Origin: Ilex aquifolium
Taxonomy: Eukaryota > Streptophyta > Magnoliopsida > Aquifoliales > Aquifoliaceae
Assembly (NCBI GenBank): GCA_951799425.1
Contig: OX637395.1
Span: forward strand, 15,016,951 to 15,080,950
DNA: 64,000 bases
Reading direction: 5' to 3'
Shown here: positions 26,199 to 33,004 of the stretch, piece after piece
How positions within the stretch are numbered: the first letter of the stretch is position 1
Layout: each line of letters starts with the position of its first letter
The notes under the pieces: generated by a model
Told to the model about the DNA's origin: nothing
Seen by the model: only the letters and a program-made list of their open reading frames with translations
The model's database searches: none
Position numbers and translations under genes: made by a program

Positions 26199-29100
26199 AT
26201 TATATTTGGATTTGTAAGTCTAACTACTGTTGTGGTAGGGAGTTTTCCATAACCAGTATGACTGGAGCATACAGACGGGTGTTTCAGAAACCTAAGGACT
26301 ATGAATGGTTATGTCTAGCATCTTGTCGCTTCATATCTCTCATTTGCGCAATTTTTAGTTGGAAATTGTAAAATAACTACAAAGAATAATAATTTTTCCT
26401 TTTATTACAGGGAACTGCTTACATATACGGATGGAAGTATACAACTGGCGCGGACAGATATGGACATCATTGCCAAGTCAAGATCTGCAACCATGGCCAG
26501 AGAGGGGGGTGCAGCTAATAGAAATGAGGAGGAAATGCTTCCAGTTAGTTGTGAGGCAGGAAGCCTTGAAAATAATACAATTCTTTCAGCAGAAAATAAT
26601 GAAGCAAAATGTAAAGGAGAAGTGGGCTCTCATAGGGCTCTCAAGTTGGGTTTTACTCTCCCGTCTTCTTGCTACGCAACTATGGCCATAAGAGAGCTGC
26701 TGAAAATATCAACTTCTGTATGTATCTCATCTGTAGCCTTCTTTTGTTTGTTATTTTACTAATTTTCATGGAAGCTTAATACTCCAGCCGCTGTAAAAAA
26801 AAAAAAAGCCCATTTTACAGTAGATCCTCATTGAGGATTTTTGTCAATGCCTTTATCCAGGATGGGATATTTAGTTCACACGCTGGCTTGCACATGTAAC
26901 AAAAGAGAACACAGAAGCTGGTGGCATATGAACTGGGGATGGCAATGAGGCTGGTAACTGGTTGTAGATGCTAACCCCGAGTTGGCTTGTGATGGACCAT
27001 TATTGGTTCTGCTGATCTAAACACACAAGTAACGTTCGTGCCAGGTCCAGTCTTAATTAGTAGATAAGACCTGGTTAGCAGTGCAAGCTTGAAGCATGGG
27101 CTTGCATTTACCACTATCTAGAAGAAAAAAGTACACGCCCCCTAATGTGCAAACTAAATTTCACGCCTAGCACGTGAATTTTTTAAATTACCAGGGTGGA
27201 GGCGAGATTCGAATACAAAACCGCTTGCTTTGGTATAATATTAAACCACCATCTTGTCTAAAAGTTTAAACTACTAGAGAGGGTATAACTTAAGTTTTAT
27301 ACTTTGTTAAGAATATTAGGGTATTATGTGTAAATATTAGAAGGTGTATACGTCTTTTGTATTATTATAAGTTAACTATAAATACAAGTGGTTTGTGAGA
27401 GGTAGATTACGTTTTGACCACTCTCCGTTTCTCTCTAATATTGTGTTAATTCTCACAACTTAACATGGTATCAGAGCTAAACAATTCTAAATCCAAATAT
27501 TAATTCAAGTCGTCACCGTTGTGCCTACTGTCGAAAATCCTTGTCTGGTGGTGGTGGTAGTTGCTGGTTGGGTGTGAGGCGCCGTCGACTGTTGTGGTCG
27601 ACGTTGGTGGCTTCTGGTTCTGCTTCGTGGTGGTGTGTCTGATGTTTGTGGCTACTGGTCATCGACATCGGTGACTTCGTCTGGTGGAGGTGGTAGTCGC
27701 TGGACATTGGCGTCGTTGACTGGTGTGGTCGACGTTGGTGGCTTCTCTTGGCGCCGTCGACAGTAAAGGTAGAATTAGGGTTGGTTGGTGAAGAAGAAGA
27801 CCCACTCGAACGGGGTCGGTTGTGGGTTTGGGTGACAGATCCAAATCCAGATCCAAGCCTAGCCCAGATCCAGATTCAGACCCGGATCCTGACCTAGATC
27901 CAGGAGACTTAGCCCAGATCCAGTAGCCTTCAGACCAAACCGGTCCAAGTCCGGTTCAACCCCGGTTCAGTAAGGTTTGCATCGGTTCAGTAAGAAAATA
28001 AAAACTTAGTATGGTTGTCGTATACGTATTTTACGTTCTGATAATGTTCGAGAATATGAATCTGATCGTTTTTCAGCTTATCTTAATAAAACTGGTATTA
28101 TTCATCAGACTTCCTGTGCTTACACCTTCCACAAAATGGTGTTGCCGAACGCAAGAACCGTCATTTGTTGGAAGTCACCCGTGCACTGTTATTCTAGATG
28201 AATATTTCCCGATGTTTTTGGAGTGATGCTGTTCTCACTGCTTGTCATCTTATTAATCGAATGCCATCCTCTGTGTTAAGTAGGCAAACTCCATATTCTG
28301 TCATTTTCCCTGGTAAGCCCTTATTTTCCTTAACTCCTAAAGTTTTTGGGTGTGTCTGTTGTGTTCACAACTTGGGCCCTGGGTTTGATAAACTTGACCC
28401 TCGGGCTACCAAATGTGTATTTTTTGGATACTCCCGCACACAGAAGAGGTATCATTGCTATAGTCCTTCCTTGCGACGACACTTTACTAGTGCCGATGTC
28501 ACGTTTGAGGAATATGTTCCATATTTTCTGGCACTTGCTCAGCCTTTGGATTTGGACTTTGGGTCGTTTCTTGTACCATCTCTTCTCTCACCGTCAGATA
28601 TTCTGTTGCCTACTGTGTTATCGTCTACTTTACCTCTTCGTGTATACTCTTGTCGTCCTTGCCCATCGACTGAGGTGCCCGTACCGTCTTTTTTGCCGTC
28701 TGCTGATCCTAGTACATCAGGTAATTTAGACTCTGTACTTATTGCTCTTTGAAAAGTTACTTGTTCGTGTGTTACTAATCATCCAATTGCTCATTTTGTT
28801 TCATGTAATGTCTTGTCTCCTGTATTCTCTTGTTTTACCTCTCAATTATCTACTATCTCTATCTCTAAGCACTTACAGGATGCGTTATCTGATCCGGGTT
28901 GGAGGAAAGCTGTGGAGGAGGAGATGGATGCCTTACATCATAATGGGACTTGGGATCTCGTTCTTTTATCTCCTGGTAAACGAACTGTTGGTTGTCGTTG
29001 GGTGTACACTGTTAAATTTCATTCGGATGGTTCTGTGGAGTGTTTCAAAGCCTAACTTGTTGCAAAGGGTTTTACTCAGATCTATGATGTTGATTATGAG

Positions 29101-31090
29101 GAGACTTTCTCTCTTGTTGCCAAAATTTTCTCCGTTTGTATCTTGATTTTTTTGCCTACTAATCTTGATTGGCCCTTGTTTCAGTTAGATGTCAAGAATG
29201 CTTTTTTACATGGTGACTTGGTTAAAGAGGTATACATAGAGCAGCCACCTGAGTTTACTGTTCAGAGGTAGTATGGTAAGAGTGTATGTCGGTTAAAGAA
29301 ATCCTTGTATGGTTTGAAGCAGTAACCGAGGGCATGGTTTGGTAAGTTTTCAGATGTAATTTTAGAGTTTGGTTTTCTTCAATGTCAGACAGACCATTCT
29401 GTGTTTCATAGACAGACGGATGTCGGATATGTTCTATTGGTGATCTATGGAGATGATATTGTGATTACTGGAAATGATTTTGAGGGATTGCCAAGTTAAA
29501 AACCTTCCACCAAGATCGATTTCATACTAAGGATTTGGAAAAACTCAAGTATTTCTTGGGTATTGAGGTGGCTCGATCTAAACAGGGTATTTATTTATCC
29601 CAGAGGAAATATGTACCCTTTTTTTTTTTGGGGGAAGGGGAGGGAGAAAGGGGCTTGAACCCTTGACCTCAAGAAGGTAAAGCCTTCACAAGGTAAGGAG
29701 TACCATTGGACCAAAGACCCATAGGTGAGGAAATATGTACTTGACATGCTAGAGGAAACAAGTTTGCTGGGTGGCAGACCGATTGATGTTCCTATGGATT
29801 CGAATCAAAAACTGTTGATGGATGATGGTGCACTGTTTGAGAATTCGGGTCGGTATCGTAGATTGGTTGGGAAGTTAAATTATCTCACTATTACTCGACC
29901 GGATATTTCCTATGCAGTTAGTCTAGTAAGTCAGTTTTTGGGGTGTCCTAGAGTACCACATTGGGAGTCAGTTACTCGTATTCTGCGATATCTCAAACGT
30001 GCTCCTGGCATTGGATTGTTATATTGAGCTAATGGACATCTTAGAATGGAAAGTTTCTCAGATGCTGATTAGGCTGACTCTCCTGATCGGAGATCAACTA
30101 CTGGTTATTGTACTTTCTTAGGAGGTAACGTTGTTTCATAGAAAAGTAAGAAACAACCCGTGGTAACGAGATCTAGTGCTGAGGCTGAGTATAGGGCAAT
30201 GACGCATACGACGAGTGAGTTGACTTGGCTACTACACTTCCTCCAGGAAATTAGATTTTCAGTTCAACCTATTTTACAATTGTTCTGTGATAACTAGGTG
30301 GGTATCCATATCACTGCCAATCCACTGTTTCACGAGAGAACCAAATATATTGAAGTTGATTGTCACTTTATTCGAGACAAAATAATAGCTTGAGAGATTA
30401 TAACTCCATTTTTGAAATCTGAAGATCAGCTTGCAGATATGTTTATCAAAACATTGAGTCGTACACGTCTTACAACAATTTGTTCAAAGATCAAATTATA
30501 TGATATATATAATCTAGCTTGAGGGGGAGTGTTAAGAGTATTAGGGTATTATGTGTAAATATTAGAGGGTGTATACGTCTTTTGTATTATTATAAGTTAA
30601 CTATAAATACAAGTGGTTTGTGAGAGGTAGGTTAAGTTTTGACCACTCTCCGTTTCTCTCTAATATTGTGTTAATTCTCACAACTTAACATACTTCAATA
30701 GTCTAACTGTAGAGTCAGCTCAAACATAAGGCTACTTTGAAACCCCTTACCTAACATTGTTTGCTAATGATGTTTCCTGATGACTGTGTTGCTATCCTTC
30801 TTTTAAGTGACATGGAAATCATCAAGCATCAGTGGTCTTGTATATATATTTAGGAAAATGCTATACATACTTGATAAAATACACTACCATTTTAAACTCA
30901 TTGATGTGACAACGTAGTTGTCCTATGATGCCATTCTTAGTGGGTCCAATTTCATATACCCAAGTTTTATTATTGTATGGCACGTTTGAGTGTAAAATTG
31001 TGAGTTCGTATAGCATTATCATATATTTAAGTAACAACATAGAATTCCTATGCTCTGCAGGTTGCATTTCACAAAACATTAAACCACTAA
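66..31090 (+). CDS. PUS7: PUS7/TruD-family pseudouridine synthase, 3' part of the gene (ten exons in window)
   Basis: Converts uridine to pseudouridine in tRNA and other RNAs (family knowledge). Ten exons at 66-180, 3567-3640, 8033-8097, 8251-8423, 20151-20218, 20320-20380, 25974-26011, 26239-26307, 26411-26717 and 31061-31090 join to 1000 nt. That is one base finishing an upstream codon, 332 open codons, and TAA at 31088-31090. Every junction is GT-AG and keeps phase. Conserved C-terminal Pus7 blocks are visible: [15 protein letters not shown] (about residues 64-78), [35 protein letters not shown], and [15 protein letters not shown] near the end. An acidic, low-complexity stretch (about residues 240-295) sits before the last block, typical of loop variation. 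The N-terminal part with the catalytic Asp lies upstream of the window, so activity cannot be judged. Five introns exceed 3 kb because of transposons, yet no coding exon is interrupted. I infer a functional gene; PUS7 is a family-level name. Confidence 0.87.
181..3566 (+). other. PUS7-like intron 1 (3.4 kb)
   Basis: No gene seen. It contains a GGACAC-rich repeat (about 1460-1760), a poly-A tract at 2341-2355, and from about 2400 to 3310 a stretch whose layout resembles a decayed LTR. Ends and target-site duplication could not be found for that stretch. Confidence 0.5.
1460..1760. repeat. GGACAC-rich degenerate repeat
   Basis: Clusters of ggacac/gtgtc in both orientations (for example gtcggtgtcggacacgtctg at 1461, then acactcggacacgc, ggacacgtggccgacac, cgtgtccata). 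This looks like a repetitive element end or a short inverted-motif repeat. The open frames over it on both strands are artefacts of the repeat. Confidence 0.4.
3567..3640 (+). CDS. PUS7: PUS7-like exon b
   Basis: Twenty-four codons plus two bases of a split Met codon, reading [20 protein letters not shown] onward. Acceptor gatccag, donor gtaagc at 3641. A second in-frame AG six bases downstream (ctgcag) could give a two-residue-shorter variant. Confidence 0.85.
4604..6252. mobile_element. PIF/Harbinger- or Tourist-like non-autonomous DNA element
   Basis: The two ends are inverted copies: GGGTGCTGTTTGGATTGTAT at 4604 and, reading inward on the other strand, GGGTATGTTTGGATTGTATC ending at 6252. 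Homology continues for about 30 bp (tctcc, aaaacag). The GGG...TGTTTGG start is typical of Tourist/PIF elements. Flanks are TTA on the left and TAG on the right, so a 3-bp TWA duplication is only partly preserved. No transposase was recognised inside; the short open frames near 5772-6045 look incidental. It lies in intron 2 of the PUS7-like gene. Confidence 0.55.
4640..4707 (-). mobile_element. Short SINE-like retroposon inside the Harbinger-like element
   Basis: A 68-bp insertion begins with a run of T (a poly-A tail read on the minus strand). It is flanked by the near-identical 16-mers ctccgaaaacagtatt (4624-4639) and ctccgaaaacactatt (4708-4723), differing at one base. That is a target-site duplication of retroposon type. 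Confidence 0.5.
8033..8097 (+). CDS. PUS7: PUS7-like exon c
   Basis: Reads [19 protein letters not shown], one of the most conserved motifs of the Pus7 C-terminal half. Acceptor actctgcag; donor gtatgt at 8098. The first base completes the Met split with exon b and the last base opens a Gly codon. Confidence 0.88.
8251..8423 (+). CDS. PUS7: PUS7-like exon d
   Basis: Reads [19 protein letters not shown] followed by an acidic variable insert ([14 protein letters not shown]) and SIPVK. The GDLV motif matches the Pus7 family. Acceptor gatgtag; donor gttagg at 8424. The preceding intron is only 153 bp. Confidence 0.87.
8424..10160 (+). other. Start of intron 4, unassigned, possible LINE remnants
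   Basis: Open fragments at 8725-8979, 9090-9308 and 9669-9896 (+) have a coding-like look, with motifs such as [19 protein letters not shown] and DFEEGEIS. This suggests a decayed retroelement ORF, perhaps the 5' part of an L1 element. I could not tie them to a named domain. Confidence 0.3.
10160..10598 (+). repeat. Probable 5' LTR (3' half) of the gypsy element
   Basis: Contains a TATA-like ctatataaagg near 10439, a transcribed leader, and ends ttgttgtgtca just before the PBS-like sequence. The start could not be fixed because no partner LTR is present. Confidence 0.45.
10600..10613 (+). promoter_or_regulatory. tRNA primer-binding site of the gypsy element (mutated)
   Basis: ttgatattagaacc directly follows the LTR end. 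It differs from the usual initiator-Met-tRNA-complementary ttggtatcagagcc at a few positions, mostly transitions. Confidence 0.5.
12696..13215. mobile_element. MITE-like DNA element (520 bp) in gypsy RT
   Basis: The ends are inverted repeats: TTAAGGATCAAAATTTCGTT on the left, and the right end read inward includes TCAAGGATTAAAATTTCGTT. A 3-bp AGG flanks both sides (12693-12695, 13216-13218). Removing it rejoins the gypsy RT frame (..HQIRIRLG to DEW..). No coding capacity. It is rich in gaaac/fttcg-type short repeats. Confidence 0.65.
13404..14256. mobile_element. hAT-type non-autonomous element (853 bp) in gypsy RT
   Basis: Ends CATAGTTGTTAGTATCG and, inverted, CATAGTGGTAAAATCG. It is flanked by a perfect 8-bp duplication atattgac (13396-13403 and 14257-14264), the size made by hAT transposases. 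Subterminal regions carry many copies of cgatac/gtatcg, usual for hAT ends. The interior has a poly-T tract and ctctcgcgatc repeats (13870-13930). Confidence 0.75.
14890..15391 (+). other. Junction between gypsy fragment and hAT fragment
   Basis: No domain recognised. AT-rich with poly-T and poly-A tracts (about 15110-15165), probably the 5' non-coding part of the hAT element that follows. Confidence 0.4.
15392..16310 (+). pseudogene. hAT transposase, N-terminal part (BED finger and DUF659 start)
   Basis: Begins [12 protein letters not shown] with an early stop, then a BED-type zinc finger (CNFCN...[17 protein letters not shown]). A middle region follows with [20 protein letters not shown] and a DUF659-like segment ([14 protein letters not shown], stop, then [14 protein letters not shown]). 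A frameshift near 15700 and several stops make it non-functional. Homology ends abruptly near 16310, before the catalytic core and dimerisation domain. Confidence 0.75.
16311..18850 (-). repeat. LTR-like, non-coding retroelement segment
   Basis: No protein domain. The layout matches long non-coding LTRs read on the minus strand: a stretch around 16690 (gggtgagctaaaacc), a TATA-like tatatatggg on the minus strand near 18232, and a CT-rich leader at 18105-18220. From 18270 to 18680 the motif gacaagtgtc and close variants recur in both orientations. Clear ends and TSD were not found. It interrupts the hAT fragment. Confidence 0.4.
18850..19500 (+). pseudogene. L1-type LINE reverse transcriptase fragment
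   Basis: Reads with frameshifts through RT motifs: a [16 protein letters not shown] block (consensus HVDWEFL), then [16 protein letters not shown] at about 19228, then [20 protein letters not shown]. This is typical of plant L1 elements. The catalytic ADD block that should follow is lost after WQFKYSFG. Stops and small deletions show it is dead. It is in intron 4, 650 bp before exon 20151. Confidence 0.8.
19500..20150 (+). other. End of PUS7-like intron 4
   Basis: AT-rich, no repeat or gene recognised. A polypyrimidine-containing stretch leads into the acceptor at 20150. Confidence 0.5.
20151..20218 (+). CDS. PUS7: PUS7-like exon e
   Basis: Reads [20 protein letters not shown] then LPG, matching the VV(L/M)PLPG block of Pus7. 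Acceptor tgcttttcag; donor gtaagg at 20219. It follows an 11.7-kb, transposon-filled intron. Confidence 0.88.
20320..20380 (+). CDS. PUS7: PUS7-like exon f
   Basis: Completes the Gly codon and reads [20 protein letters not shown], corresponding to the family's segment after PLPG. Acceptor ttgtggcag; donor gtgtgc at 20381. The intron before it is 101 bp. Confidence 0.86.
20565..21440 (-). pseudogene. L1-type LINE 3' end (zf-RVT C-terminus), 5'-truncated
   Basis: On the minus strand the order is: [16 protein letters not shown] (about 21200), [12 protein letters not shown]-like block (about 21100), the reverse-transcriptase zinc-binding tail with [10 protein letters not shown] (about 20850), then [15 protein letters not shown] (about 20770) with frameshifts. 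A poly-A tail is seen as a run of T at 20567-20577 on the + strand. 5' truncation and a poly-A tail are classic LINE insertion features. It sits in intron 6, antisense to the host gene. Confidence 0.75.
21540..22160 (+). pseudogene. hAT transposase C-terminal tail fragment
   Basis: A Gly/Tyr/His/Ser-rich frame ([20 protein letters not shown], with a stop, then [14 protein letters not shown], ..[15 protein letters not shown], ..FYGYD, stop). This matches the low-complexity tail found after the dimerisation domain in one plant hAT family. The internal repeat LERSTST/LERSIST is visible. Same strand and probably same family as the fragment at 15392-16310, but they are separated by two host exons. 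Confidence 0.55.
22160..23330 (+). other. Intron 6 stretch with microsatellite and GCGA-rich repeat
   Basis: The 22445-22891 minus-strand frame is low-complexity Ser/Leu/Phe and unconvincing. A (CA)n(TA)n microsatellite occupies 22957-23004. At 23105-23240, cgcctaggcgagtgcctaggc-type motifs (gcgat, aggcga, gccta) suggest the end of an unidentified repeat. Confidence 0.45.
22957..23004. repeat. (CA)n(TA)n microsatellite
   Basis: About eleven CA units, a short gag spacer, then about eleven TA units. Confidence 0.95.
23340..25665 (+). mobile_element. RTE-type LINE, degenerate
   Basis: Starts with an AP-endonuclease domain (NIGTLIGKE, then a QETKWVG-like block, [26 protein letters not shown]). 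The 3' end is the typical RTE C-terminus ([48 protein letters not shown]) ending near gttgagttgagttg. Many frameshifts and stops. The catalytic RT core is missing; 24545-24790 is unrelated AT-rich sequence with cggattcggatc motifs. Intron 6, sense to the host gene. Confidence 0.8.
25666..25973 (+). other. End of intron 6
   Basis: No feature beyond a polypyrimidine-rich run (about 25905-25965) leading to the micro-exon acceptor. Confidence 0.5.
25974..26011 (+). CDS. PUS7: PUS7-like micro-exon g
   Basis: A 38-nt exon reading [12 protein letters not shown] plus two bases of a split Lys. Acceptor tggtcag, donor gtgagt at 26012. It lies 308 bp after the end of the RTE LINE in intron 6. Its small size makes it easy to miss, but the frame of the flanking exons requires it. 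Confidence 0.8.
26167..26195. repeat. (CT)n microsatellite
   Basis: About fourteen CT units inside the 227-bp intron 7, within its pyrimidine-rich part, so it may help define the acceptor at 26238. Confidence 0.95.
26239..26307 (+). CDS. PUS7: PUS7-like exon h
   Basis: Reads [20 protein letters not shown] then YE and a split Trp. This is the conserved SGAYR-type block that precedes the WE motif in Pus7. Acceptor ttgtggtag; donor gttatg at 26308. Confidence 0.86.
26411..26717 (+). CDS. PUS7: PUS7-like exon i
   Basis: One hundred and two codons beginning [19 protein letters not shown] charged low-complexity middle follows, then [20 protein letters not shown] and ISTS. The end block is the Pus7 C-terminal signature. 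Acceptor ttattacag; donor gtatgt at 26718. Confidence 0.9.
26718..27304 (+). other. 5' part of intron 9
   Basis: No gene. A poly-A run at about 26797-26807. The copia element starts at 27305. Confidence 0.5.
27305..27465 (+). repeat. Copia 5' LTR
   Basis: Starts TGTTAAGAATATT and ends CACAACTTAACA. Contains the TATA-like ctataaata near 27377. 157 of 161 positions are shared with the 3' LTR. Confidence 0.93.
27466..27477 (+). promoter_or_regulatory. Copia primer-binding site
   Basis: tggtatcagagc immediately after the 5' LTR, complementary to the 3' end of initiator Met-tRNA, as in most plant copia elements. Confidence 0.9.
27597..27760. repeat. Imperfect tandem repeat in copia leader
   Basis: gtcgacgttggtggcttct occurs at about 27597 and again at about 27729, each in a longer block rich in ggtggt and gtcg. 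This repeat produces misleading minus-strand frames (27525-27856). Confidence 0.6.
28035..30500 (+). pseudogene. Copia pol remnant (integrase core, RT, RNase H)
   Basis: Integrase: [11 protein letters not shown], a broken [11 protein letters not shown] block, [73 protein letters not shown] then stop, [11 protein letters not shown]. RNase [40 protein letters not shown]. Stops occur at 28198, 29056, 29268, 29322, 30026, 30069, 30139, 30295 and 30391. Most replace Gln, Trp or Arg codons. Confidence 0.88.
29617..29726 (-). mobile_element. tRNA-derived SINE inserted in copia RT/RNase H
   Basis: A 110-bp insertion with a perfect 14-bp TSD gaggaaatatgtac (29603-29616, 29727-29740). Read on the minus strand it has a box-A-like tggtccaatggta, a box-B-like gggttcaagcccc and a terminal A run (T run at 29619-29629 on +). 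These are internal RNA polymerase III promoter boxes in the right order for a SINE. It is too short and lacks paired arms for a tRNA gene. Confidence 0.85.
30519..30529 (+). promoter_or_regulatory. Copia polypurine tract
   Basis: ttgagggggag directly before the 3' LTR, the plus-strand primer site. Confidence 0.85.
30530..30690 (+). repeat. Copia 3' LTR
   Basis: Starts TGTTAAGAGTATT, ends CACAACTTAACA, followed by the TSD tactt. Confidence 0.93.
31061..31090 (+). CDS. PUS7: PUS7-like terminal exon j
   Basis: Reads VAFHKTLNH then TAA; acceptor atgctctgcag. The short tail after ELLKISTS fits plant Pus7-like proteins. Reading straight through donor 26718 instead would add an unrelated tail ([10 protein letters not shown]...). 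The 4.3-kb intron before it contains the copia element at 27305-30690. Confidence 0.78.
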   Translation, partial: VAFHKTLNH

Positions 31091-31213
31091 GCTTGGTACT
31101 TGTAGAAGTTTGAGGAGCGCATGTGATGCCAATGCCTTGGGTGAAATAGTTCATAGATCAAGAAGGAATGCTGGACAAAAAGGTTTACAATTCCCCTTTG
31201 TACTTCAAAGTGC

Positions 31214-31300
31214 TGTTGAGGTTGGGATTTATGTTTTGTACACTATTGCTATGTTGAGGTTGGGAATTACGTTTGGTACACTATCGTTATGTTGAGGTTG
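31214..31300 (+). repeat. 38-bp tandem repeat, 2.3 copies, in PUS7-like 3' flank
   Basis: tgttgaggttggga starts at 31214 and 31252, and tgttgaggttg again at 31290. The unit is 38 bp with a few mismatches. Probably within the 3' UTR. Confidence 0.85.
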
Positions 31301-31310
31301 ATTGTAATTT

Positions 31311-31599
31311 CTTGAGCTTTGGGAAGTCCAAGTCAACTGACAGAAATATAGGGATATCCAATCTAATCTTTGGTCAAACTCGGTTCAAACTCGAACTCGA
31401 ACCGAAACCCAAATTGAACCAACCCACCTTTTTTTCTTTCTAAAAACCTTTCTTCCGGCCCGCCCCCTCCTTGTCAGCGACCCCCACCTGAAGATTCCCT
31501 CCCAATCGGCCACCCCCACCCACCAAAACTGAACGCCCAAAACCCTCGTTGAACCGCCCTTTCTTGCTGGGTTGTTTTCTCGGACACCTATTTGGGTGT
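31311..31599. mobile_element. 289-bp retroposed block with 15-bp TSD
   Basis: Bounded by the perfect repeat ggttgattgtaattt at 31296-31310 and 31600-31614, a length typical of LINE-machinery insertions. The block is unusually C-rich from 31455 to 31560. No coding match recognised and no clear poly-A tail, so it may be a truncated transcript copy. Confidence 0.5.
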
Positions 31600-31614
31600 G
31601 GTTGATTGTAATTT

Positions 31615-32276
31615 GGCCTTCTAGTTCTCAACCACCGTGAGCAGAGCATTGTAAATGCAAACATCAGACGTAGTCTATGGTTATTTCCCATAAAACATAT
31701 TTGCTTCTTTGTATTTTCATTCCCAGGTGAACAATAAAAATCATTTGTGTACATTTGCAGATTGCATTTCCTAACATGTAAAGTCACCGAGCTTGTTGCT
31801 TCTGGGATCCACTACACGACAAGGGCTTGTCCGGAGGGAAAATTTATGAATCGAAAAGGGCGTAGGCAAGCGCGGTTAAGATTTTATCTTAAATTATGTA
31901 AGATTTGAATAAACCGTGGGTCTATTATTCTATTACTAATCTCATGTTTAGATGAGGTATTAATGTAGGATATTAAGTTGAAAAAGACAAAGCACCTTAC
32001 AACAGTGTTAAAATTTTAACCTAGAAGGATACTCTTGTCATTTGACATATTGATACTAATCATGTCTTATTTAATACAACTTATTAAATGCTATTGGTTT
32101 ATACCAAATATGGGGTGTTAGATGAGATTTTAATATAGTAAAATATCTTCAAGACCGAGACTTATAAATTGATTTTAAGTTGGTATTAAATGATGATTGG
32201 GCTAATTTAGTCTTATTCCATTTTTTTAGTACCCCAAACAAATATTGTATTGGATTCCATTGGATGTTAGTAGTAG
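31615..32276. other. PUS7-like 3' flank
   Basis: AT-rich, without gene, apart from the duplicate terminal exon at 31761. Confidence 0.45.
31761..31804 (+). pseudogene. Second, degenerate copy of the PUS7-like terminal exon
   Basis: acatttgcag then attgcatttcctaacatgta strongly resembles the acceptor and terminal exon at 31051-31100 (ctctgcag, gttgcatttcacaaaac...), including downstream gagcttgttgcttct versus aagcttggtacttgt. In the phase of donor 26718 it would read IAFPNM then stop. Confidence 0.5.
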
Positions 32277-33004
32277 TGTTATTAGAATTGGATCAGACCA
32301 GTCGGTCAAATTGGTTCAATCGTGAACTAGGACCTAGAACAATACGGTTTTTTAGTTAGATCGTACAAGGAATCGAATTGTTTAGGAATAGTTAAATCGG
32401 TCGGTTTTGGACTATACCCGTGAATTGAACTGTTGGAATTTTAATTCTTATATATAAAAAAAAATTCCCTTTTTTAGGCCATTTAGTCCTAAATCAATCG
32501 CAGACCAATTCACACTTCAGTTTAGTGGCCACTCAGGCGACCACGATAGCAAAGAACAATAGCTCAGGGAAGCGACAACTCAGTGACTACTCCTTTGCTC
32601 GAAGCTTGATTTCTCTCACTCAATCAGTCTCTCTGACTCAAGTGACGAATAGCTTCAAACCTTCAACACTTCAACTCGATTGATCTGACTCTCCTCTCCT
32701 CCCTTCTCCTTGTTTCTGTAACGGTAAGTGTAAGTGTGTAACCTCTCTTTCTCTTTCACACACACACAATCACTGAGTCCCCTCTCTTTGAAATTTGGCT
32801 TAATCATGTCCCGTTGATTTCATTCAACTGATAATGCTTGATTTCATCCAAAATATAAGTAATAAGTTTGTTAATTGAGATTATGGGAATGTGAATTGAT
32901 AATGTTATATAATATTTATAATATTTTTTAATTATATGACTGGTCCGACCAGTTAACCTAACGGTTAAACCAGTGAATCATTGACCGGTTCGATTCTGAT
33001 AACA
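32277..33004. mobile_element. 728-bp non-autonomous TIR element
   Basis: Ends are imperfect inverted repeats: TGTTATTAGAATTGGATC on the left and, inward from the right, TGTTATCAGAATCGAACC. Both are followed by further pairing of gaccagtc/ggtc and ggtt-rich segments. No coding capacity. TSD not clear (left flank ttagtag, right flank ttgattag). It could be hAT or Mutator-like. Confidence 0.55.

Larger units (their letters stand above)
27305..30690 (+). mobile_element. Ty1-copia element with intact LTRs and TSD, defective inside
   Basis: Two 161-bp LTRs (27305-27465, 30530-30690) differ at four positions. The element is flanked by the perfect 5-bp duplication tactt (27300-27304, 30691-30695). 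A PBS follows the 5' LTR and a polypurine tract precedes the 3' LTR. The interior lacks gag, protease and the first half of integrase: it jumps from a repetitive leader (27480-28000) into the integrase core (about 28035-28550). RT follows (about 28880-29500; YGDD motif), then RNase H (about 29730-30500). At least nine in-frame stops, one frameshift and a SINE insertion make it non-autonomous. It occupies intron 9 of the PUS7-like gene in sense orientation. Confidence 0.92.

Noticed and set aside
28346-29146. Frames of 127 and 134 codons in + strand copia
   Set aside because: Shadow frames of the integrase and RT coding strand.
29640-29720. tRNA gene on the minus strand
   Set aside because: Box A/B-like motifs are present, but there is no cloverleaf pairing. 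A-tail and TSD show it is a SINE.
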